Source of the DNA: Verrucomicrobiaceae bacterium UBA7681
Lineage (GTDB): Bacteria; Verrucomicrobiota; Verrucomicrobiia; Verrucomicrobiales; Verrucomicrobiaceae
NCBI GenBank assembly: GCA_002482965.1
Contig: DLGZ01000052.1
Span: 58,817 to 122,816, forward strand
Direction: 5' to 3'
DNA: 64,000 bases
In this document: positions 14,898 to 24,063 of the stretch, one piece after another
How the letters are laid out: each line of letters begins with the position of its first letter
How positions within the stretch are numbered: the stretch's first letter is position 1
Notes under the pieces: generated by a model
The model's input: the letters and a program-made list of their open reading frames with translations, nothing else
The model's database searches: none
Told to the model about the DNA's origin: nothing
Program-made: the position numbers and the translations under genes

Positions 14898-17669
14898 TCA
14901 CACCATCGCAGGCGCAAAGCCATCCTTCTGCTTCTTCTTCAGCTTGCCCATGCGCACGAGTTCCACATCCGCTGCCACGACTTTGTACTCCGGGCACATC
15001 GTGTCGCCATCGCAGCCTTGGCCGGTGACGTTGTTCACCATGGCATCAGGGAAATGGAAGGTGGTGTAGAGAATCCCGGACTTCACTTCATCCGTGACGC
15101 GCACCTCCAGTTCCACCTCGCCCCGCGCACTGGAAAGCCGCGCGATGTCCCCCGTACGGAGGCCTTTACGCTTGGCGTCTTCAGGATTGATGGAGAGCAG
15201 GTCCTGCGTGACAATGTCACTGTTGCCCGTGCGGCGCGTCATGGTGCCGCAGTTGTAGTGCTCCAAAATGCGCCCCGTCGTGAGGATGAAGGGAAACTCC
15301 TGACCGTTCGTCTTAAGCTCAGTGGACTCCACCCAGGGGAAGAAATGGAAGTGCCCCTTGCCACGGGTGAACTGCTCTTGATGCATGATCTGCGTGTCCA
15401 CACCGCCTTCTTTCACCGGCCACTGCTTGCCGTTGATGCCCAGATTTTCCCAGGTGGCTCCTTTGAAGAACGGCACAATCTGTGCGATCTCCGCCAGCAC
15501 CCCCTCCGGTGTGTAGTCAGGCTGCGGGAAGCCGAAGCGCTGTAGGATTTCGCACATGATCTGGCCATCCGGCTTCGTGCCCGCCAGCGGCTTCACAGCA
15601 GCGTTCACCCGCTGCATGCGGCGTTCAGCATTGGTAAAGGTGCCGCTCTTTTCCAAGAAGGAGGAGGCAGGCAAAATAACGTCGGCATACTTCGCCGTTT
15701 CAGTCATGAAAATTTCCTGTACCACGAGGAATTCGAGACTCTCCATCGCATGGCGCACGTGATGCGCATCAGGATCGGTCTGCACCACATCCTCGCCCAT
15801 CAGCCAGAGCGCCTTCAGCTTGCCTTCGACGGCGGCATCAAACATCTGCGGGATTTTCCAGCCGGGCTCCGTCGGCGTCGGCACACCGTAGAAGTCCGCG
15901 TAGCGCTTCTGCACCTCGATATCGTCCATCTCAAAGTAACCCGCACCCTGGTGCGGCTGGCAGCCCATGTCTGCGGCCCCCTGCACGTTGTTCTGGCCGC
16001 GCAGCGGATTCACGCCCACACCCGGACGACCGATGTTACCGGTCATCATCGCAAGGTTCGAGATAAGCATCACCGTCTTCGCACCCTGCTCATGCTCGGT
16101 GACACCGAGACCATGGAAACTCATCGCCGCCTCAGCGGAGGCGTATTCAATCGCTGCGGCACGCACGAGTTCCAGGCTCACACCAGTGATCTTTGCCAGC
16201 GCATCCAAGTCGAGCGCGCGCAGCCCGTTCTCAAATTCATCCCAGTTCTCACAGCGCTTCTTCACAAACTCCGTCTTCACCAGACCGGCATCGAGAATGC
16301 AGCGGGCAAACATATTCAGCAGCGCCACATTCGTGCCAGGGCGCAGTTGCAGGTGGTGCTTCGCATACGGCACCAGCTCGATCTTGCGAGGGTCGATCAC
16401 GATCAGCGGCGTGCCTTTCATGATATGCTGCTTCAGGCGTGCACCCGTGACCGGATGCCCTTCCGTCGGATTCGCGCCAATGACCATGACGCAGCGCGTG
16501 TGCTCGATGTCCTCATACGAGTTTGTCGCCGCACCGGTGCCAAAGCTCTTCTGCATGCCCCACGCAGTGGGTGAATGGCAGACGCGGGCGCAGCAGTCAA
16601 TGTTGTTCGTGCCCATGACGCCACGGATGAACTTCTGCATGAGGTAGTTCTCCTCATTGGTGCAGCGCGCGGATGAAATACCCGCTACCGCCTGCCCGCC
16701 ATGGTCGTTCTTGATGCGGGTCAGATTGGCGAAGATGTGATCGTACGCCTCCTCCCACGTCGATTCCTTGAACTGCCCGTCCGGCTGCTTGATCAGCGGC
16801 GTGCGCAGACGATCCTTATGATTGTAAAACTTGAAGGCAAAGCGCCCCTTCAGGCAGGTGTGCGCGTGGTTCACCTCCGCATCCACCGGCGCCTGAATGC
16901 TCAGCACCGCATCGCCCTTCGTGGCCACATTGAGATTGCAGCCCACCCCGCAGTAGGTGCAGATCGTGCGCGTCTTCTTCGTCGCCTCGATGGACTTGGA
17001 AAAGAACACATCACTGATCGCCGAAGTCGGGCATGCCTGAGAGCACGCACCGCAGGACACACACTCGGAGTCCGCAAACGATTCATCCAGCCCCTTGATG
17101 ATCTTCGCATTGAAGCCACGGCCATGCATCGAGAGCACATGCTGCCCCTGAATTTCATCACACGCACGCACGCAGCGCGAGCAGTTGATGCACTTCGAAA
17201 GCTCGGACGTCATGTAGGCATGCGAATGGTCCTTCTTGCGATCCAAATGATTCTCCCCCGCCGGATAGCGCACCCCACGAATGCCCACCTTCGCAGCAAC
17301 AGTCTGCAATTCACAGTTCCCACTCACTTCGCAGGTCAGACAGTCCAGCGGATGATCCGTCAGCACCAGTTCGACAATATTCTTGCGCAGCTTCCGAACC
17401 TTCGGCGACTCCGTAAACACATGCATGCCTGCCGACAAAGGCGTGTGGCATGAGGCCACCACCCGCCGCGGCCCATCGGCCTGCAATGCCACTTCAACCG
17501 AACACACCCGGCACGCGCCATACGGCTCCAGCTGCGGCGCATCACACAACGTCGGCACATGCCCACGCCCGCGATGACGGTCGATAAAATTCAGAAGCGT
17601 GTCGCCTTCGTTGAATTGAAGGGCATCGCCATCAATGAAAGCAGTGAGTGTGGAGAGATCCTTGACCAT
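14898..17669 (-). CDS. NAD-dependent formate dehydrogenase, alpha (molybdopterin) subunit
   Basis: A 923-residue subunit: an N-terminal [2Fe-2S] domain (PYGACRVCSVEV), the His-Cys [4Fe-4S] site HPLDCLTCEVSGNC, a double [4Fe-4S] ferredoxin (CINCSRCVRACDE, CVSCGACSQACP), the [4Fe-4S] site CTYCGVGCNL, and then the molybdenum/tungsten bis-MGD domains. RVCHSPTAWGM carries the putative metal-ligand Cys plus the neighbouring His typical of formate dehydrogenases, so no selenocysteine is needed. The C-terminal MopB binding domain begins near LTTGRILEHYNCGTMTRR. It should oxidise formate to CO2 and pass electrons to the NuoF-like partner 24 bases upstream. No FdhD or cofactor genes are nearby. Confidence 0.93.
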   Translation of the reverse strand: MVKDLSTLTAFIDGDALQFNEGDTLLNFIDRHRGRGHVPTLCDAPQLEPYGACRVCSVEVALQADGPRRVVASCHTPLSAGMHVFTESPKVRKLRKNIVELVLTDHPLDCLTCEVSGNCELQTVAAKVGIRGVRYPAGENHLDRKKDHSHAYMTSELSKCINCSRCVRACDEIQGQHVLSMHGRGFNAKIIKGLDESFADSECVSCGACSQACPTSAISDVFFSKSIEATKKTRTICTYCGVGCNLNVATKGDAVLSIQAPVDAEVNHAHTCLKGRFAFKFYNHKDRLRTPLIKQPDGQFKESTWEEAYDHIFANLTRIKNDHGGQAVAGISSARCTNEENYLMQKFIRGVMGTNNIDCCARVCHSPTAWGMQKSFGTGAATNSYEDIEHTRCVMVIGANPTEGHPVTGARLKQHIMKGTPLIVIDPRKIELVPYAKHHLQLRPGTNVALLNMFARCILDAGLVKTEFVKKRCENWDEFENGLRALDLDALAKITGVSLELVRAAAIEYASAEAAMSFHGLGVTEHEQGAKTVMLISNLAMMTGNIGRPGVGVNPLRGQNNVQGAADMGCQPHQGAGYFEMDDIEVQKRYADFYGVPTPTEPGWKIPQMFDAAVEGKLKALWLMGEDVVQTDPDAHHVRHAMESLEFLVVQEIFMTETAKYADVILPASSFLEKSGTFTNAERRMQRVNAAVKPLAGTKPDGQIMCEILQRFGFPQPDYTPEGVLAEIAQIVPFFKGATWENLGINGKQWPVKEGGVDTQIMHQEQFTRGKGHFHFFPWVESTELKTNGQEFPFILTTGRILEHYNCGTMTRRTGNSDIVTQDLLSINPEDAKRKGLRTGDIARLSSARGEVELEVRVTDEVKSGILYTTFHFPDAMVNNVTGQGCDGDTMCPEYKVVAADVELVRMGKLKKKQKDGFAPAMV

Positions 17670-17693
17670 ATCGTGGGTGGTTTGGGATTGAAA

Positions 17694-19358
17694 CTAGGCT
17701 TTAAAATAGGAGTTAAGTTCGTCACCAAAATGCTCCAGCGCATTCTTGATGGGCAGCGGCACACCACCACCGAGAGCACAAAGAGATGTCTGCTCCATCG
17801 TGTCGAGCAAATCCGTGATGAGTTCGCGGTCGATCTTATAGCTGCTGTCGCTCCGCGCTTTGGCGATCAGTTCCTTGCCGCGCGTGCTGCCCAGTCGGCA
17901 GGGGAAGCATTTACCGCAGCTTTCATCAGCCGTGAACTGGAAGAGGTGCTGGATGTACTCGATCATCGGCATCGACTCCGGGATGCTGACGACGCCGGCA
18001 TGGCCTTTCATGAACCCTTCATACTTAAACGACTCGAAATCGATCGTGAGTTTGCCGACGTGGCTCATCGGCACGATGCCACCGAGCGGACCGCCAATCT
18101 GGAGCGCTTTGATTCTCGTTTTAAAGCCCCCCGCCAGGTCGATCACCGTCTGCAACGGCGTGCCCATGGCAACCTCATAGATCCCGGGTCTCACAAAGTG
18201 GGAATCAAGCGAGAGCAGCTTCGGCCCGGTGGACTTCGGCGTGCCGATTTGTGCATAGCCTTTACCACCCAGTGTGAGGATCGCATGAATGTTCGAAAGC
18301 GTCTCGACGTTGTTGACGATCGTCGGCTTGCGAAACAGCCCTTCAATCGTTGGAAACGGCGGACGCGTCCGCACTTCCGGACGCTGGCCTTCAAGACTGG
18401 CGAGCAGCGCGGTCTCCTCCCCGCAGATGTAAGCCCCCGCACCTTTGATGGACTTCAGCATGAAGTTGAAACCCGTGCCCAAAATATTCTGCCCCAGCAA
18501 GCCCGCAGCACGCAGGTCCTCGATGGCTTCGTTGATGATCGTCACCGAATCCGGATACTCCGCGCGAATGTAAAGGATGCCGTTCTCAGCACCCGCAAAC
18601 CAACCCGCCACCATCATGCCGAGCAGGACGCTATGCGGCTGCTTCTCCATGAGGTATTTGTCGATGTAGGCTCCGGGATCTCCTTCGTCCGCATTGCAGA
18701 CAATGTACTTCACCGCGCCTTCTGCCGCACGGCAGCTCGACCATTTGAAGTGCAATGGAAAGCCCGCACCGCCACGACCGCGCAGGCCACTTTCCTTCAA
18801 TTCCACCCCCAGCGCGTCACGATTACCCTCCGTGATCAGTTGCTTGAACGGCGCGTAGTACGCATCAATGCCAGGAAACTCCGCCGTGAGCTGCGGCGGC
18901 TGCAGGTGCGAGACGACGGCATACCGATCTTCCGAGTCCCCCTCCCCTGTCTTCACCAGTTCGCCCAGCGCTTCATCGCTCTGCCCGGAATAATTCTTCC
19001 CCTGATACTGCAAAGCCCCGCCCTCATGGCAGCGGCCCAGGCAGCAGATGTGGCCAATCTCTTCCTTTTTAAAATGCGTCTCCAGCGTGTGGTGCAGCTT
19101 ATCCTGCGTCCCGGCGCACAAGCAGGCACTCCCATTGCAGACGAACACCTTCTTCCCCTCGTTCTCCTTTTTCAGGAAATCGTAGAACGACACCGCCCCG
19201 AGCGTGATGGCATCCCCAAACAGGTGATCCTGGCCCATCTGGTGCACCACGTCATTTTTCTCAGCCGTACCCGCCTTGTCTGCGGCATCGACCATGCGTT
19301 CAAAGACGTTTTTTTCGACACCTTTGCGGAAAGAGAGGGCACTGAGATTTTTGGACAT
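17694..19358 (-). CDS. Formate dehydrogenase beta subunit (NuoE-NuoF-like fusion)
   Basis: A 554-residue diaphorase subunit. An N-terminal NuoE-like [2Fe-2S] thioredoxin fold (residues 70-120, FVCNGSACLCAG and CCLGRCHEGG) is fused to a NuoF-like FMN/NAD domain (GLRGRGGAGFP near 200, CNADEGDPGAYIDKY, GAYICGEETALLASLEG). The C-terminal [4Fe-4S] site is ESCGKCFPCRLG. This domain order is that of NAD-reducing formate dehydrogenases and hydrogenases. It transfers electrons from the alpha subunit to NAD+. No separate gamma subunit is found, consistent with the fusion replacing it. Confidence 0.93.
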   Translation of the reverse strand: MSKNLSALSFRKGVEKNVFERMVDAADKAGTAEKNDVVHQMGQDHLFGDAITLGAVSFYDFLKKENEGKKVFVCNGSACLCAGTQDKLHHTLETHFKKEEIGHICCLGRCHEGGALQYQGKNYSGQSDEALGELVKTGEGDSEDRYAVVSHLQPPQLTAEFPGIDAYYAPFKQLITEGNRDALGVELKESGLRGRGGAGFPLHFKWSSCRAAEGAVKYIVCNADEGDPGAYIDKYLMEKQPHSVLLGMMVAGWFAGAENGILYIRAEYPDSVTIINEAIEDLRAAGLLGQNILGTGFNFMLKSIKGAGAYICGEETALLASLEGQRPEVRTRPPFPTIEGLFRKPTIVNNVETLSNIHAILTLGGKGYAQIGTPKSTGPKLLSLDSHFVRPGIYEVAMGTPLQTVIDLAGGFKTRIKALQIGGPLGGIVPMSHVGKLTIDFESFKYEGFMKGHAGVVSIPESMPMIEYIQHLFQFTADESCGKCFPCRLGSTRGKELIAKARSDSSYKIDRELITDLLDTMEQTSLCALGGGVPLPIKNALEHFGDELNSYFKA

Positions 19359-19417
19359 GCGGTTGTAGGGGGAAGATTAACGACCAAAACCTGCGAATGC
19401 ATGCTCAAAAATTGAGA

Positions 19418-21568
19418 TTAAACCGCTTCCACGATGATCTTTTCGCCCCGAATTTCCCGCACCCTCACAGGGGTGCCGCTTTGCACGTAGCCCCCCTCCA
19501 CCATCGCCTCGATGAGCCGTCCGCTGAGTTCGATGGTGCCGTAGGGGCGCAGAGCGCTGCGGGCGCTGCCGCTGTCTCCCACTTGGGCCCGGATTGCATC
19601 CCGCATGGATGGAGCATCCTGCAAGGTGCCACCGGCGGAAGTTTGCAGGATCAAAGAACGAAACGGACGCAGGTCAGGCAGCCAGAGGCAGAGCAGCGTG
19701 ATGACCACCGCCGCCCCCGTGACTCCGAGCGCAAAATTACGCAGGCCCGCAGCATACGCAGAAAGGCTGAAACTCCCAGCGCTGGCACCACCCTGCGGCA
19801 TCACTTCCCAGCCAGACATGGCATAGACCAGCGCCACCATCACGCAGATGAAGCCCACCACCCCCGGCACGATGGTTCCTGGTGCCGCAAGCAGCTCCAC
19901 GCCGATCAAAATAATACCCACCACAAACACCGCAGTGACGACCATCGCCTCCTGCCCGGCCAGACTTCCGGCCACGTAGTGCCCGAAAAAGAACAGCGCA
20001 AATGCAGCTACCGAGACGAAACCGGGCAGTCCGAAGCCGGGCGTCTGCATTTCAAGATACCCTCCCGCGAGGCCGATCAGGATCAAAATCGCCGCATAGC
20101 GCGTGACCCAGATGGCGATCATCTCAAACCCGGTGGGCTCCGCAGTGACGACCTCCCCCTTCAGAGATTCGATCTGTTTAATCTCCTCGATCGATTTGAC
20201 GATCCCCTTGGCAAGCAGCGCCTTGCCATCGATCTGCATTGTCGCCTGCGCGGAATCCAGCGTGACGATCTCCCCTTTCGGAATGATCACCTGCCCGTTG
20301 ATGCTGAGACCGCGCTCCATGTCGATCATCCCTTCGATGATCCGCACATCGTGCCCCTTCTCGCGCACCACCGTGCGGGCCATGCCCATGAAGGCGGAAT
20401 TGTTCTTCGCCCTTTCGGCCTCAGCCAGCGGAGTGCCATCACCCGACACCGGCGTGGAGGCTCCGATGGCGCTGGCAGGCGCCATGTAGATCGTGTCCGT
20501 CGCCATCGCGATCATCGCCCCGGCGGAGATGGCACGCGTGTTCACAAAGGCAAAGCTGCGCGCCTTGAGATTTTGCAGGTCCTTCATCATCAGGCTGATC
20601 GTGTCCCAGGCGAGACCGCCGGGCGTATCGAGCTCAAAAATCACCGCCTCGGCACCATCGTTGTTGCAACGACTGAGCGTGCGCTTCATGAATTCAAATC
20701 GTGCGGGAATGATCAAATCGTCCTGCCCCACGGGAATGACCACGACCTTGCCCGCATAACTTTGGCTGGAAGTGAAGGCGGGCTCTGCACTCTTCTCCGG
20801 TTTGGACTCCACTGGAAGGACGGGCGTCGCTGCCGCCACCTTTTTAAGACTTTGGTCATACCAGACCCCGTTCAAGACAACCAGCTTCCCCTCCGGCGTA
20901 GCGGCTTTTGCAAGCGCCTCCACATCACCAATGATCGCACGCGCCAGCAGTGGCTTGCCCTCCACAGCCTGCACGGCGGTGTCCGCATCCAGCAGCAGCA
21001 GTTCGCCTTTGTCCGCCAGCGTCAGGGTCCCGATCACCAGGCCCTTCTCACGATCCACAAAAGCATCGGCAATCTCTGGGCGATGCCCCTTGAGCTTGCA
21101 CAAACTACGCGCCCCGGCTTTCAGCACGGCCAGTGACTCCGCCAGCCGCGTGTCCTGCGCTTTAGGAGAGAGAGTTTCATCCGTCTGCACCTTCGGCGGA
21201 GCCGCACCGATGCGGGAGCCGGGAGCCATCCAGATCTCATCACAGGCCAGCGCCAGCAAGGCCCCACCACCGATGGCGCTTGTGTTCACATAGGCCAGCG
21301 TTTTGATCTTCAAGCGGGTGACTTCCTCCGCCAGAGACAACGCAACCTGGGCATTGCTCTGCGTGACGTTGATGTCGAAGATCAGACCTGCCGCCCCCTG
21401 TTTGATGGCTTCATCCATCCACTGCCGCATTTCGCGCCAGCGCCTTACGTCTTCGATGTCTGAATCAGTGACACCCACACGGGCCATCTGGCCGGTCAAT
21501 GGTGCGGCGAAGCCTGTGGCAGAAAGCACGGTCAGACTGGCCAGCAGAAGAAGACGGAGAATTTGCAT
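19418..21568 (-). CDS. NfeD-like membrane serine protease with two ClpP-like domains
   Basis: A 716-residue protein: signal peptide (residues 1-24), a first ClpP/SppA-like domain (about 30-200), a second (about 255-450), four to six transmembrane helices (about 485-620) and a C-terminal NfeD OB-fold (about 650-716). The second domain retains the nucleophile motif TRAISAGAMIAMATD and a candidate catalytic Lys in ERAKNNSAFMG. In the first domain the equivalent segment is TSAIGGGALLALACD, so Ser is replaced by Gly. NfeD proteases cleave hydrophobic regions of membrane partners such as stomatins; no stomatin gene is adjacent. An in-frame TTG lies two codons upstream. Confidence 0.85.
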   Translation of the reverse strand: MQILRLLLLASLTVLSATGFAAPLTGQMARVGVTDSDIEDVRRWREMRQWMDEAIKQGAAGLIFDINVTQSNAQVALSLAEEVTRLKIKTLAYVNTSAIGGGALLALACDEIWMAPGSRIGAAPPKVQTDETLSPKAQDTRLAESLAVLKAGARSLCKLKGHRPEIADAFVDREKGLVIGTLTLADKGELLLLDADTAVQAVEGKPLLARAIIGDVEALAKAATPEGKLVVLNGVWYDQSLKKVAAATPVLPVESKPEKSAEPAFTSSQSYAGKVVVIPVGQDDLIIPARFEFMKRTLSRCNNDGAEAVIFELDTPGGLAWDTISLMMKDLQNLKARSFAFVNTRAISAGAMIAMATDTIYMAPASAIGASTPVSGDGTPLAEAERAKNNSAFMGMARTVVREKGHDVRIIEGMIDMERGLSINGQVIIPKGEIVTLDSAQATMQIDGKALLAKGIVKSIEEIKQIESLKGEVVTAEPTGFEMIAIWVTRYAAILILIGLAGGYLEMQTPGFGLPGFVSVAAFALFFFGHYVAGSLAGQEAMVVTAVFVVGIILIGVELLAAPGTIVPGVVGFICVMVALVYAMSGWEVMPQGGASAGSFSLSAYAAGLRNFALGVTGAAVVITLLCLWLPDLRPFRSLILQTSAGGTLQDAPSMRDAIRAQVGDSGSARSALRPYGTIELSGRLIEAMVEGGYVQSGTPVRVREIRGEKIIVEAV

Positions 21569-21613
21569 GCTCAAGACTACGAGGGTGTCATCCGCACCGC
21601 AACCAGCACTGCG

Positions 21614-21880
21614 TCAGCCTTTTTTGCCAAACAGCAGCCGCCAGACAAACATCAGGATCAAGGCTCCCCCCACCGCAGTGGCGATGCCTTTGATGCTAAA
21701 TTCGCCAACGACTCCCCACCCGATCAGGCTCCCCACCTTGCCGCCGATGATACTGCCAATGATCCCCAGCAGCACCGTCGTGATGGGATTCATCCCCTGC
21801 CTGCCCGGCATGATAAGTTTCGCCAAAATCCCGGCAACCAGTCCGAGCACCGACCAAATGAGAATTCCTTCGAGTGACAT
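21614..21880 (-). CDS. GlsB/YeaQ/YmgE family membrane protein
   Basis: An 88-residue, very hydrophobic protein with three predicted membrane helices, matching the transglycosylase-associated (GlsB/YeaQ/YmgE) family: ILIWSVLGLVAGILAKLIMPG, the Gly-rich loop LLGIIGSIIGGKVGSLIGWG, and a final helix ending in a short basic tail (FGKKG). Members are stress-induced membrane proteins of unresolved molecular function; the historic transglycosylase name is misleading. It precedes the NfeD gene by 45 bases on the same strand, consistent with a membrane-stress context. Confidence 0.9.
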   Translation of the reverse strand: MSLEGILIWSVLGLVAGILAKLIMPGRQGMNPITTVLLGIIGSIIGGKVGSLIGWGVVGEFSIKGIATAVGGALILMFVWRLLFGKKG

Positions 21881-21915
21881 AAGACCACCATCCTACGGAA
21901 TCATACCGCCCGCCG

Positions 21916-22371
21916 TCAATTCCATTCCCGTTCTTTATTTGCAACCTGCCGCCAGGCTTTCCATCCCCCCTTAAGTACAAACGCATTCTCGATGGACAGC
22001 GTCTGCTTGAGACGCTCAAGAATCTTGCGGCTCGCATCACACTTCGCCGCATTGCAGTAGAGGATGATGGGCTTGGTGTTCGTTTGCAGCGTATCGAGTA
22101 AGCCGAAGAGCTGCTCCTCAAAATGCTGCTCGTTCAGCAAAACCGCACCTGGAATGTGCTCGGCGTCATACTGCTCCTGAATACGCGCATCGATCCACAG
22201 CACCTTGCCCTGCCAGCGCTGCTGAATGACCTGCATCGAGACCTCGTCATCCCGCAGTGGCTCCTCCACCAGATACAGCGCCGGGGCACGCGGGTGCCAG
22301 GCATGCGTGGCCCACGCCGCCGTCGCGACGAGAAGCATGAGAATCGTGGCCTGACGAAGGGCAGTAAACAT
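21916..22371 (-). CDS. Exported rhodanese-like domain protein
   Basis: A 151-residue protein: N-terminal signal or anchor (residues 6-22), then a single rhodanese domain with LWIDARIQEQYDAEHIPGAVLLN (the CH2A-like entry motif) and the active-site loop LYCNAAKCDASRKI, whose first Cys is the predicted persulfide carrier. The C-terminus has LKGGWKAW, typical of the family. It may move sulfane sulfur in the periplasm. It sits between the GlsB/YeaQ gene and a DUF1573 gene, all on the minus strand with gaps under 40 bases. Confidence 0.88.
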   Translation of the reverse strand: MFTALRQATILMLLVATAAWATHAWHPRAPALYLVEEPLRDDEVSMQVIQQRWQGKVLWIDARIQEQYDAEHIPGAVLLNEQHFEEQLFGLLDTLQTNTKPIILYCNAAKCDASRKILERLKQTLSIENAFVLKGGWKAWRQVANKEREWN

Positions 22372-22383
22372 ACAGCAGTCAGA

Positions 22384-23082
22384 TCAGGGCTTGGTTGCAG
22401 CGGAGGCAGCTTCAGGCTGCGGCTCCGGCTTTCGGGTGATCGTAAAAAAGGCGAGCTGGTAACGGTATTTGGCGATGCTGCTGTTCGTCTCGATCTTCAG
22501 CGCCCCCATCGTGACGTCCTCCGTGGTTTTCGGCTTCACCGTGATGAGATACTCCCGCCCCTCCTTGATCTCCTTCCAATCGAACTCCACATTCTCTCGA
22601 GTCGGCGTGATCTTCACGATCTTCATCGGCTCAGCGCCCACGAACTGCACCAGGCAGGCCTTGGACTTCGCCTCATCACCAATCCACCACTGCAGGTTTT
22701 TAGGTTTGATGTTCACCACCTCAGGCACTTCCAGAACGAAATTGACCTGCCAGGTCGGCTGCTTCGAATCATCGGTATTGACCGTGACGAATTTATCGTA
22801 CCTTCCTACGAAGGAGGAAACCTTGAAGGTCGCTGTCCCCGTGCCCACCTCCCCCGGCTTGTATTCAGCTTTGTCCAGTGTGGCGCTCAGGCAGGTGCAG
22901 GCGCTTTCGATGCCGAGGACTTTGACCGTTTTATCGCCTTTGTTGCGGAACCTGAAAGTCGTCTCCACCTCCTCGTCCTCCGGCTTCGGCTTCAGCTCGA
23001 TCACAGGCACATCGAGTGAAAGCTCCGCATGCACCGAAGCGGCGAACGCGAACACAAGGAGGGTAAGGCGGCTGGCTGACAT
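22384..23082 (-). CDS. Exported DUF1573 domain protein
   Basis: A 232-residue secreted protein. The signal peptide is MSASRLTLLVFAFAASVHA. The DUF1573 Ig-like domain covers about 30-120: ETTFRFRNKGDKTVKVLGIESACTCLSA with the characteristic CxC (CTC) motif, followed by YKPGEVGTGTATFKVSSF. A second beta-rich part extends to 215, and the tail is Pro/Ala-rich. The long open frame upstream is antisense to the isomerase gene and was discarded because the signal peptide begins at 23082. Its function is unknown; such domains resemble ASH/MSP-type beta sandwiches. It is probably the first gene of a long minus-strand series. Confidence 0.85.
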   Translation of the reverse strand: MSASRLTLLVFAFAASVHAELSLDVPVIELKPKPEDEEVETTFRFRNKGDKTVKVLGIESACTCLSATLDKAEYKPGEVGTGTATFKVSSFVGRYDKFVTVNTDDSKQPTWQVNFVLEVPEVVNIKPKNLQWWIGDEAKSKACLVQFVGAEPMKIVKITPTRENVEFDWKEIKEGREYLITVKPKTTEDVTMGALKIETNSSIAKYRYQLAFFTITRKPEPQPEAASAATKP

Positions 23083-23160
23083 GCGGAAATATAGCACATC
23101 CTGCCCCCCCGATTGCAAGGCATCTTGACGCGCCCGGGCAGCCGCGCACCCTGCCCGCCT

Positions 23161-23976
23161 ATGCGATTCGCGATTTGCAACGAGACCTACCAGAACTGGA
23201 CCTTTGAAAAAATGTGTGAAGATGCCGCTGCAGCGGGCTATCACGCCATCGAACTGGCCCCCTTCACCCTGAAGGAAGATCCGCGCGAACTCACTGTCGA
23301 AGAGGCACTCACCCTCTGCGCCAAAGCCAAATCCTTCGGCCTGGAAATCCTCGGCCTCCACTGGCTGCTGACCAAGCCCACCTGGTTTCACATCACCACG
23401 CCAGACGCCCTCCAGCGCAAAGAAACCGCCAAGTTTGGCCGCCACCTCGCCCAATTCTGCGGTGCCACCGGTGGCCGCATCATGGTCTGGGGCAGCCCCA
23501 AGGCCCGCAATCTGCTGCCCGAATGGAACTATGAAGACGCCTTCAAACGCGCCGCCGACTGCGTGCGCGAAGTCGCCGAAGAATGCGGCAAATACGGTGT
23601 GGTCATTGCCATGGAGCCCCTGGGCCGCAAGGAAACCAACTTCCTCAACACCGCCGAAGAAACCATCCGCCTCTGCCAGCTCGTGGACCACCCCTCCTGC
23701 AAGCTGCACCTCGATGTGAAGGCCATGAGCGATGAAACGAAGCCCATCCCCGACATCATCCGCGACAGCAAGGAGTGGACCGTCCACTTCCACACCAACG
23801 ATCCCAATCTCCGCGGCCCCGGCCAAGGCGAAATCAAATACGAACCCATCATCGCCGCCCTGCGTGAAACAAACTACGATGGCTACCTCTCCGTCGAAGT
23901 CTTCGACTACACCCCCGATGCCCCAACCATCGCACGCCAGAGCATCGCGTACTTAAAGCAGGTGATGGGCCTTTAA
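23161..23976 (+). CDS. Sugar phosphate isomerase/epimerase (TIM barrel)
   Basis: A 271-residue AP endonuclease-2/xylose isomerase-like TIM barrel. Characteristic strands carry candidate metal ligands: IELAPFT near residue 37, ILGLHWLL near 64, MEPLGRKETNF near 158 (Glu), LHLDVKAM near 184 (Asp), VHFHTNDPN near 205 (His), and YLSVEVFDY near 243 (Glu). The reaction could be isomerisation of a keto sugar or inosose-type compound. The start was chosen at ATG 23161, where the first barrel strand begins. It is divergent from the DUF1573 gene, with 78 bases between them for promoters. Confidence 0.87.
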   Translation: MRFAICNETYQNWTFEKMCEDAAAAGYHAIELAPFTLKEDPRELTVEEALTLCAKAKSFGLEILGLHWLLTKPTWFHITTPDALQRKETAKFGRHLAQFCGATGGRIMVWGSPKARNLLPEWNYEDAFKRAADCVREVAEECGKYGVVIAMEPLGRKETNFLNTAEETIRLCQLVDHPSCKLHLDVKAMSDETKPIPDIIRDSKEWTVHFHTNDPNLRGPGQGEIKYEPIIAALRETNYDGYLSVEVFDYTPDAPTIARQSIAYLKQVMGL

Positions 23977-24004
23977 AAAGCCCCTCCAAAAATACCCTCG
24001 GCAC

Positions 24005-24036
24005 AAAAAAAACGGGATGGTCTTTCGACCATCCCG
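24005..24036 (-). terminator. Intrinsic terminator of the EF-hand gene
   Basis: On the minus strand a perfect 10-bp stem (CGGGATGGTC / GACCATCCCG) closed by a GAAA loop is followed by eight consecutive T residues. It lies 28 bases after the stop codon of the EF-hand protein gene. On the plus strand the A-run precedes the hairpin, so it would not work as a typical terminator for the isomerase gene. Confidence 0.9.
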
Positions 24037-24063
24037 CACTGTGATTTAAATCAGACTCCAGGC

